NCBI GenBank assembly: GCA_016929815.1
Contig: JAFGIC010000259.1
Span: 1-5,032, forward strand
Direction: 5' to 3'
DNA: 5,032 nucleotides
From: Deltaproteobacteria bacterium
Lineage (GTDB): Bacteria; Desulfobacterota; DSM-4660; Desulfatiglandales; HGW-15
This document shows positions 1-5,032 of this stretch, one piece after another. The notes under the pieces are model-generated. The model was not told the DNA's origin. It saw only the letters and a list, made by a program, of their open reading frames with translations, and did no database searches. How positions within the stretch are numbered: the first letter of the stretch is position 1; each line of letters opens with the position of its first letter. The position numbers and the translations under genes are program-made.

Positions 1-2
1 AA

Positions 3-485
3 GGTCCCCCGAAAACAACTGCCAAGATCCTCGCTGAAAGAAAGGCAATAGCCGCACTTGAAAAGGTTGACGGGAGATGGATATTGGGCGCAGATACGAT
101 AGTGGTCTACGGCAATCGGATGTTTGGAAAACCATCTAATGATGATGAGGCTCGTTCTATGCTGAGGATCTTAAGCGGAAAAGATCATGAAGTAATAACA
201 GGTTATTCCATACTGTATCCTTCAGGAGATGTCGCCTGTACCGACTGCGAAACCACAACCGTATCCATTAAGGTCTTATCCTCCGAGGAGATCGACCGCT
301 ACATTGCCACAAAAGAGCCCTTCGGCAAAGCAGGAAGCTATGCCATACAGGGCATAGGCTCTTTCATGGTAGAGGGAATAAGGGGGTCATACAGCAATGT
401 CGTTGGCCTGCCTCTATGCGCTGTTGTAAAAAGGCTGCTTGATGCAGGCGCATTAACGTCATTTCCTGTTTACAAGTTATCTTGA
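3..485 (+). CDS. maf: Maf-family nucleoside triphosphate pyrophosphatase (YhdE-like), 5'-truncated
   Basis: Cytoplasmic Maf/HAM1-fold enzyme that hydrolyses dTTP, UTP or modified nucleotides to the monophosphate and pyrophosphate, a house-cleaning role. The frame is open from base 3, so the gene enters from outside the window; 160 codons are visible, against about 190-200 in the family, and the N-terminal S-x-SPRR loop is missing. Seen: GADTIV at 87-104 with the conserved catalytic-region Asp at 93-95, GKP shortly after, KAGSYAIQG at 327-353 and SYSNVVGLPL at 387-416. The last two are typical of the YhdE (dTTP/UTP) branch rather than the YceF (m7GTP) branch, whose equivalents read differently. 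A TTG at 84 lies inside the conserved core and is not the true start. The stop is TGA at 483-485. It shares strand with the operon downstream but has no evident functional link to it. Confidence 0.93.
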   Translation, partial: GPPKTTAKILAERKAIAALEKVDGRWILGADTIVVYGNRMFGKPSNDDEARSMLRILSGKDHEVITGYSILYPSGDVACTDCETTTVSIKVLSSEEIDRYIATKEPFGKAGSYAIQGIGSFMVEGIRGSYSNVVGLPLCAVVKRLLDAGALTSFPVYKLS

Positions 486-510
486 CAATAGAATCACAAC
501 CGGATAGAAA
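482..510 (+). promoter_or_regulatory. Candidate sigma70-type promoter for the qrc operon
   Basis: A perfect -35 hexamer TTGACA lies at 482-487, overlapping the maf stop codon. After a 17-bp spacer comes TAGAAA at 505-510, matching the -10 consensus at 4 of 6 positions. Transcription would begin near 517, giving a leader of about 57 nt before the qrcA start. Spacing and position in the only sizeable gap support it. The weak -10 and lack of experiment keep it tentative, and read-through from maf is an alternative. Confidence 0.42.
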
Positions 511-540
511 ATTAGGATTAAAATTATTTCTCCAGGCATG

Positions 541-562
541 TTTAACTCCATGAATGGTTAAG
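541..562 (+). repeat. Small inverted repeat just upstream of the qrcA ribosome binding site
   Basis: TTAAC at 542-546 is mirrored by GTTAA at 557-561, 10 bases apart. In RNA the stem could extend by G-U pairs at each end (541/562 and 547/556). The 3' arm touches the first base of the Shine-Dalgarno at 561-566. It could be a weak operator or a hairpin affecting translation initiation, or chance in an AT-rich leader. An inner CCAT-GA-ATGG palindrome at 548-557 would compete with it. Confidence 0.25.
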
Positions 563-566
563 AGGA
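561..566 (+). promoter_or_regulatory. Shine-Dalgarno of qrcA
   Basis: AGAGGA lies 7 nt before the ATG at 574. It is the best ribosome binding site near the reading frame and decides this start over the later in-frame methionines at codons 24 and 37. Confidence 0.75.
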
Positions 567-573
567 TTATCTG

Positions 574-1308
574 ATGGAAAATCAAGATCATTTTCCTGAT
601 AAATTTACGGAAAAGAGCGCATCCGTTAAACATTTTTTTTATATGTTAATATCGTATCTCAGAAACCTGATCTCGAATCCCATGAGGAGCGGGCTTGCAT
701 ATTTTGTAGTCGGCCTGATCGCAGCCCTCCTTGTAGGATGGGTGCTTTTCCCAATGGCTCTCTATTCAAGGAATCATCAGCCTGTGGACTTCAGCCACGC
801 CATACACACGGACCCTGACATAATCGACGGAATAGAAGGCGATACGGAGGCGGAAAGGTGCTCATATTGCCATACATTCCGGGATGACGGCTCATTTACG
901 GGCATACCAAACCTCTCAAAATGCATGGAATGCCACGATGACCCGGAATCGCCCCTCGGCGAAACCGCTGAAGAGCGGGATTTTCTTGAAGAATACGTAG
1001 CAAACCTTAAAGAGGTCCCGTGGTACAGATATTATGAACAGCCAGATTGCGTCTATTTTTCCCATATCCCGCATGTTAAGAACGGAGAAATCGACTGCAG
1101 CGCCTGTCACGGCGGACACGGCAGCACGGACAGCCTTCCCGTGTATGAGAAAAACCGCATCTCCGGTTACAGCATAAACATATGGGGAAAGAATATCTCA
1201 GGACGCAAGACAAACACCTGGGACAGGATGAAGATGGATGACTGCGCAGGATGTCACACGATAAACAGCCATGAGGAAAACAACGGCTGTTTTGTATGTC
1301 ATAAGTAA
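574..1308 (+). CDS. qrcA: Membrane-anchored multihaem cytochrome c, QrcA-like subunit of menaquinone reductase
   Basis: Predicted electron-entry subunit of Qrc, taking electrons from periplasmic cytochrome c3. The 244-residue protein has a roughly 39-residue N-terminal segment with basic residues (K19, R30, R38), one transmembrane helix at about 40-64, and a periplasmic haem domain. Five CXXCH motifs are visible: C96-H100, C117-H121, C175-H179, C224-H228 and C239-H243. Candidate distal haem ligands are H75 and H78 (in FSHAIH), H164 and H167 (in FSHIPH), H182 and H233. C159 is unpaired and precedes FSHIPH. The uncleaved N-terminal helix would both export and anchor the protein. The characterised Desulfovibrio vulgaris Qrc is reported with six haems c, while the related ActA of alternative complex III has five. 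The QrcA call rests on the following genes (separate QrcB and QrcC) and on the fold pattern. The stop lies 25 nt before qrcB. Confidence 0.85.
   Translation: MENQDHFPDKFTEKSASVKHFFYMLISYLRNLISNPMRSGLAYFVVGLIAALLVGWVLFPMALYSRNHQPVDFSHAIHTDPDIIDGIEGDTEAERCSYCHTFRDDGSFTGIPNLSKCMECHDDPESPLGETAEERDFLEEYVANLKEVPWYRYYEQPDCVYFSHIPHVKNGEIDCSACHGGHGSTDSLPVYEKNRISGYSINIWGKNISGRKTNTWDRMKMDDCAGCHTINSHEENNGCFVCHK
604..640 (+). terminator. Terminator-like hairpin plus T8 tract inside the start of qrcA (tentative)
   Basis: ACGGA at 607-611 pairs with TCCGT at 622-626. With one bulged T at 627, TTT at 604-606 pairs with AAA at 628-630. The loop is 612-621. Two bases later comes an uninterrupted run of eight T at 633-640. 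This resembles a weak intrinsic terminator within codons 11-22 of qrcA. Only three G-C pairs hold the stem, and translating ribosomes would open it, so any effect would appear only when translation is poor. It may simply be codon choice for K-H-F-F. Confidence 0.2.
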
Positions 1309-1333
1309 TATGTAATATCACAGGTGTATTAAC

Positions 1334-3790
1334 ATGGATTCAAAAGATAATAAGATTGCCGAACGCATGGGGATAAACCGAAGAAACTTTATCAAGCTTG
1401 TTGTTGGAGGCGCCATAGGGACGACCCTGTCTCCCCTGCCCTGGAAAATTACAGATGACATCGCCATATTTACCCAGAATCTTCCCTGGGTCCCGGTTCC
1501 TCCCGCAGGTGAATATTCCTATGCCGGATCCCTTTGCACCCTGTGCCCGGGCGGCTGCGGCATTAAGGTCAGAAAGGTTGACGAAAGGGCTGTAAAAATC
1601 GAAGGCCGCACCGATTACCCTGTCAACCCCGGCGGTATATGTCCCCTGGGCATGGGAGGGCTGCAGCTGCTTTACAATGAGAACGCGCGTTTTACAGGTC
1701 CCATGAAACGTACAGGTGAAAGGGGCGCAGGATCATTCCAGTCCATATCCTGGGATGAGGCCATGAATATCCTGGCAGATAGGATATCCGGTTTGAAGGC
1801 CGGGGAGCTGGCAGCCATAGACGGAAATCTCAAAGGCTCTACAATGTCTGTAGTCATAGAACGATTCCTCAATTCCCTGGGAAGCTCCGATTACATAAAG
1901 ATGCAATCATCCCAGGAAACAATGGATATTGCAGCCAACCTGCTCACGGGGACTCGTGGATCTGTCGGGTATGACCTTGAAAACTCCGATTATATACTGA
2001 GTCTGGGCAGCGGGCTTCTTGAGGGATGGGGGTCCCCGGCCAGGGTAATAAACGCCTGGAGCATATGGAGGTCCGATGAATTAAAGGGCAGGGTAAAGGT
2101 TGTGCAGATTGAGCCAAGGGCGTCCAATACCGCCTCAAGGGCGGATAAATGGCTGCCCGCTGTTCCAGGAACTGAGACAGCGCTTGTCCTGGGCATGGCC
2201 CACGTGATCATAAAGGAAGGACTTTACAACAGGGACTTTATAGATAACTTCTCCTTCGGATTTTACGATTTCGAGACAGCATACGGCTCATACCGCAGAG
2301 GATTCAAGACCCTGGTGCTTGAAGATTATTCCCCTGAAAGGGTCGCGGATATTACCGGGCTGGAGGAAAACGAAATAGAATCCACGGCAAGGGATTTTGC
2401 CTCGGCTTCAGCGCCGGTCGCAGTCTGTGGAAGGGGCAAGGGGGCATTATACGGCAGTCTTTATGAATCAATGGCCGTATTGGCCCTTAATGCCCTGGTC
2501 GGCGGGATCAACAGGGCCGGCGGGATCTTCATCAATGATCCCCTTCCTCTGGCTGACCTGCCTGACCTCCCGACGAATACATCCACAGGATCTGATCTCA
2601 AAAATGGTCGTATTGACATGGCCGGCAGCAGATCATATCCCTTCAGTCAAAGCCTTTTCAACAATCTTGCCGATTCCATCCTGGAGGGGAATGAATCACC
2701 CATAGATATGCTGCTCGTCTTTTCAGCCAACCCGGCATTCACCGCACCTAACTGCGGGAAGTTAAGAAAGGCCCTTGAAAAAATCCCCTTTATAGTGAGC
2801 TTTTCTCCCTTGCGGGATGAGACATCCATGATGGCCGACCTGATTCTCCCTGATCACATATACCTTGAAAAAACCGATGACATGATATGCCCCTCAGGTC
2901 TGCAGTATCCCTTATATGGCCTCTCAAGGCCCGTGGTTAAGCCCCTCTATAATACAAGAAACTCCGGGGACGTGATGATTGATCTGGCAGGTAAGATCGG
3001 CGGCACAGCCGGAGATGCCTTCCCATGGAAGAATTTCGAGGATGTAGTAAAGCACAGGGTAAAAGGCCTATATGACGCAGGAGATGGGCTCACGGACTTC
3101 GACGGCGTTACACCCCCCTGGGGAACCGCAGGAAGCATTGCTTCACCCGGTTACAGCAGTTTCGATGAGATGTGGGAGAAGCTAGTGAAAAACGGTCTTT
3201 GGTACCGGCATCTTGACCGGGGACGGAATATTGAAACCATTTTTAATACAAAATCAGGTAAATTTGAGTTTTTCAGCAGCATAATTGAATCTGCACTTAA
3301 AGACATCGACGTCAAGATCCTCGGTAAAAATGCCTCAAACGATGATATATGCATGCCCCATTTTGAAGATATATCACCGGAGGGGAACGACTCTTTTCCG
3401 CTTATGATGTATCCTTGTGAGCTCATAAATCTCGCGAGCGGATGGATACCGAATCCGCCTTATCTTAACAAGACGCTTTTTGACGACCAGCTCAAGAAGG
3501 ACAATTCCTTTGTGGATATCAATCCTGATACGGCAGCGGAATATGCATTGAAACAGGGGGACAGCATTATTATCGAATCGCCCGCTGGAAGGGTGCAGGC
3601 ACTGGTAAACCTTTTTGAAGGGGCGATGCCCGGTATTGTGTTCATGCCGCTTGGTTTCGGACACAGCGCTTATGACGACTTCCTGCGCGGCAAGGGCGCA
3701 AATCCTAATGAGATCATTTACGGAAAGATTGATCCCTTAAGCGGTCAAAATATCTGGTGGAAAACCCCCGTAAGGGTTACAAAGTTATAG
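1334..3790 (+). CDS. qrcB: Tat-exported molybdopterin-oxidoreductase-fold subunit, QrcB-like
   Basis: Large periplasmic subunit of Qrc, related to the molybdoenzyme superfamily and to the first half of ActB. In characterised Qrc it carries no molybdenum cofactor and acts structurally and in electron transfer. The 818 residues show a Tat motif RRNFIK (R16-R17) with a short hydrophobic stretch at about 22-32. A [4Fe-4S] site follows, C68-x2-C71-x3-C75-x27-C103. The Molybdopterin domain runs from about 120 to 560 (ISWDEAMNIL near its start, ADLILPDHIYLE later). SGKFEF lies at 641-646, and a C-terminal dinucleotide-binding-type domain at about 690-818. At the place where catalytic relatives carry Cys or Sec, by eye, the sequence reads MQSSQET (190-196), with no Cys. 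The start ATG at 1334 has AGGTG at 1322-1326, 7 nt upstream; M12 is a possible alternative. The stop lies 9 nt before qrcC. A catalytic polysulfide or thiosulfate reductase is the main alternative. Confidence 0.85.
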   Translation: MDSKDNKIAERMGINRRNFIKLVVGGAIGTTLSPLPWKITDDIAIFTQNLPWVPVPPAGEYSYAGSLCTLCPGGCGIKVRKVDERAVKIEGRTDYPVNPGGICPLGMGGLQLLYNENARFTGPMKRTGERGAGSFQSISWDEAMNILADRISGLKAGELAAIDGNLKGSTMSVVIERFLNSLGSSDYIKMQSSQETMDIAANLLTGTRGSVGYDLENSDYILSLGSGLLEGWGSPARVINAWSIWRSDELKGRVKVVQIEPRASNTASRADKWLPAVPGTETALVLGMAHVIIKEGLYNRDFIDNFSFGFYDFETAYGSYRRGFKTLVLEDYSPERVADITGLEENEIESTARDFASASAPVAVCGRGKGALYGSLYESMAVLALNALVGGINRAGGIFINDPLPLADLPDLPTNTSTGSDLKNGRIDMAGSRSYPFSQSLFNNLADSILEGNESPIDMLLVFSANPAFTAPNCGKLRKALEKIPFIVSFSPLRDETSMMADLILPDHIYLEKTDDMICPSGLQYPLYGLSRPVVKPLYNTRNSGDVMIDLAGKIGGTAGDAFPWKNFEDVVKHRVKGLYDAGDGLTDFDGVTPPWGTAGSIASPGYSSFDEMWEKLVKNGLWYRHLDRGRNIETIFNTKSGKFEFFSSIIESALKDIDVKILGKNASNDDICMPHFEDISPEGNDSFPLMMYPCELINLASGWIPNPPYLNKTLFDDQLKKDNSFVDINPDTAAEYALKQGDSIIIESPAGRVQALVNLFEGAMPGIVFMPLGFGHSAYDDFLRGKGANPNEIIYGKIDPLSGQNIWWKTPVRVTKL

Positions 3791-3799
3791 AGGCAGGAC

Positions 3800-4606
3800 A
3801 TGAAAGAGACTGAAGTCAAAAAGCACAGATACGGAATGGTAATAGACCTGGACAAGTGCACCGGATGCGGGACATGCATGGTAGCCTGCGCCTCCGAGAA
3901 CAATGTCACGGTCAGGGCGGACGAATCTGACAAGCAACGCAGTATCGCCTGGATACAGCTATATAAAATAAACAACGGCGAAAAATTTCCAAAGACCCAG
4001 ACATGTTTTTTCCCAAGGCCTTGCATGCACTGCGAGGAAGACGGCAATGGAGGTCATCACCCACCCTGTGTATCCGTCTGCCCGGCAACCGCCACAACGC
4101 TTGATGAAAATACAGGGATAGTAAGTCAGATATACACCCGATGCATAGGATGCAGGTATTGCCAGGCGGCATGCCCCTATCATGCAAGATACTTTAACTG
4201 GTGGGACGGCTATTCCTATTTTAAGCCATTTCCCGACGGGATGGAGCGTTCCCTGTCCCCTGATGTGTCACCGCGCATGAGGGGGGTTGTCGAAAAATGC
4301 ACATTTTGTCATCATCGTCTTATGAGGGCAAAGGAAATTGCCCACGCCCAGGGCCGAACGGAGATCGAGGAGGGTGAATACATACCCGCCTGCGCAGAGG
4401 CATGTCCTGCTCAGGCCATAACCTTCGGCGATCTCAATAATCCCAAACACAAGGTCTCAGAGCTTATAAAAAGCCCGAATGCCTTCAGGCTGCTTGAAAG
4501 GCTCAACACCAAACCAAAGGTATATTACCTCTCTTCAAAGGAGTGGGTAAGGAGGCTGGCGGACAATTATCTGCCCGGCGAGCCTGTGAGGGGCATCAAT
4601 GATTAA
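3800..4606 (+). CDS. qrcC: Four-cluster iron-sulfur electron-transfer subunit, QrcC-like
   Basis: Ferredoxin-type subunit of the DmsB/NrfC/PsrB family that passes electrons between the QrcB side and the membrane subunit. The 268 residues hold four cysteine groups: C20-C23-C26-C30, C75-C78-C90-C94, C115-C118-C121-C125 and C167-C170-C198-C202. The last three groups each end in Cys-Pro. A further C69 lies just before group two. Group two has 11 residues between C78 and C90, rich in Gly and His, where relatives usually have about four. There is no signal peptide, so it is expected to ride out with QrcB through the Tat system. AGG at 3791-3793, directly after the qrcB stop, serves as ribosome binding site 6 nt before the ATG. 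In alternative complex III this protein is fused to the QrcB-like part as ActB; here the two are separate genes, which favours Qrc. Confidence 0.9.
   Translation: MKETEVKKHRYGMVIDLDKCTGCGTCMVACASENNVTVRADESDKQRSIAWIQLYKINNGEKFPKTQTCFFPRPCMHCEEDGNGGHHPPCVSVCPATATTLDENTGIVSQIYTRCIGCRYCQAACPYHARYFNWWDGYSYFKPFPDGMERSLSPDVSPRMRGVVEKCTFCHHRLMRAKEIAHAQGRTEIEEGEYIPACAEACPAQAITFGDLNNPKHKVSELIKSPNAFRLLERLNTKPKVYYLSSKEWVRRLADNYLPGEPVRGIND
4588..4593 (+). promoter_or_regulatory. Shine-Dalgarno of qrcD inside the qrcC end
   Basis: GAGGGG ends 5 nt before the ATG at 4599 and sits within the last codons of qrcC. It supports the overlapping start and implies translational coupling of qrcD to qrcC. Confidence 0.65.
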
Positions 4607-5032
4607 TATCAATAACTGGATCAAAAACGTGGATTCCGCTTTAATCCCGGAAGGCGTCAAACGATGTTCCGCGGGCAGGTTCTTTTTATGGACCCTGCCG
4701 TGGCTGGGACTTCTGGCCTGGGGGATCATTTCCGCCCTTTTATGCTTCGTGCTCGGTCTTAATCAGACCAATATGAGCGATATATTTGCCTTTGCACTGT
4801 GGATCGTCTTTGATCTTGCTGTAATCGCCCTGGGCGCGGGCGCATTCTTTACAGGATTTCTCAGATATATTCTAGGTAAAAAGGAATTAAAGAGTATCAT
4901 CAATGCAGCCGTGATAATAGGCTTTATCTGCTACTCAGGAGCGGTAGGCATGCTCGGAATTGATATTGGGCAACCCATCAGGGGCTGGTTCATCTTCTGG
5001 CACGCCAACATCCACTCCATGCTGGTGGAGGT
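4599..5032 (+). CDS. qrcD: NrfD-type integral membrane quinone-interacting subunit, QrcD-like, 3'-truncated
   Basis: Membrane subunit of the NrfD/PsrC family, expected to hold the menaquinone site and couple quinone reduction to charge movement. The frame is open from ATG 4599 to the window end: 144 complete codons plus two bases. After a roughly 30-residue soluble N-terminus containing IPEGVK (16-21), hydrophobic helices run at about 32-53, 62-92 and 100-121. A conserved-looking stretch then follows, with GQPIRGWF at 124-131 and HANIHSMLVE at 135-144. His135, His139 and Glu144 are candidates for the quinone or proton site by analogy with family members. The ATG overlaps the qrcC stop by 8 nt. 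Full-length family members have about eight to ten helices, so most of the gene lies beyond the window. If act-type genes followed it, the complex would be ACIII instead. Confidence 0.85.
   Translation, partial: MININNWIKNVDSALIPEGVKRCSAGRFFLWTLPWLGLLAWGIISALLCFVLGLNQTNMSDIFAFALWIVFDLAVIALGAGAFFTGFLRYILGKKELKSIINAAVIIGFICYSGAVGMLGIDIGQPIRGWFIFWHANIHSMLVE

Noticed and set aside
364..633. 89-codon - strand frame spanning the maf end, leader and qrcA start
   Set aside because: It is antisense to two real coding regions and its translation has no family features.
574..1308. QrcA as a NapC/NrfH-type quinol dehydrogenase
   Set aside because: The spacing of the haem motifs and the following QrcB/C/D genes fit Qrc better, and an NrfD-type quinone subunit is already present.
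2501..2527. Direct repeat of GGCGGGATC with an 18-nt period
   Set aside because: It encodes the glycine-rich VGGINRAGGI motif common in this protein family, so protein constraint explains it.
2397..2705. 102-codon + strand frame inside qrcB
   Set aside because: It lies in another frame of a well-supported gene and its translation shows no recognisable domain.
3374..3664. Antisense frames over the qrcB C-terminus, and similar ones over qrcC
   Set aside because: These are shadow frames created by codon bias in the real genes, with no plausible protein content.
1334..3790. Reading this gene as a catalytic formate dehydrogenase or nitrate reductase
   Set aside because: No Sec codon or metal-ligand Cys is seen after the iron-sulfur domain, and the neighbours form a Qrc set.
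1..5032. Mobile elements, CRISPR arrays, tRNA or rRNA genes
   Set aside because: No terminal repeats, transposase-like frames, spaced repeats or structured RNA signatures were found, and nearly all bases are coding.

Overview
The window carries a nearly complete four-gene operon for a membrane-bound respiratory complex. It is best read as the Qrc (menaquinone reductase) complex, qrcA-qrcB-qrcC-qrcD, preceded by the 3' end of a maf nucleotide pyrophosphatase gene. All genes are on the + strand and packed tightly; the largest gap, 88 bp at 486-573, lies between maf and qrcA. No RNA gene, mobile element, CRISPR array or long repeat is visible.

Organism: Qrc is known from sulfate-reducing and some syntrophic Desulfobacterota (former Deltaproteobacteria), where periplasmic hydrogenases and formate dehydrogenases lack their own quinone-reducing membrane subunit. 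The gene set, mid-range base composition and frequent ATA and AGG codons fit an anaerobe of that group. A sulfate-reducing Nitrospirota-type lineage cannot be excluded from sequence alone.

Layout: 1-485 is the 5'-truncated Maf protein (YhdE-like). 486-573 is a leader holding a candidate sigma70 promoter (TTGACA, 17 bp, TAGAAA), a small inverted repeat and a strong Shine-Dalgarno. 574-1308 is a membrane-anchored cytochrome c with five CXXCH haem sites (QrcA). 1334-3790 is a Tat-exported molybdopterin-oxidoreductase-fold protein with one [4Fe-4S] site and no recognisable Cys/Sec metal ligand (QrcB). 3800-4606 is a four-cluster ferredoxin-like subunit with no signal peptide (QrcC). 4599 to the window end is the first 144 residues of an NrfD-type integral membrane protein (QrcD), overlapping qrcC by 8 nt.

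How they work together (family knowledge plus inference): periplasmic cytochrome c3, reduced by H2 or formate oxidation, would pass electrons to the QrcA haems, then through the QrcB/QrcC iron-sulfur clusters to menaquinone bound at QrcD. QrcB and QrcC would cross the membrane together on the single Tat signal. The system is described, not new. The points worth a second look are details: five rather than six canonical haem motifs with an unpaired Cys159, four complete cysteine tetrads in QrcC with a long spacer in motif II, a terminator-like hairpin plus T8 tract inside the start of qrcA, and the leader elements.
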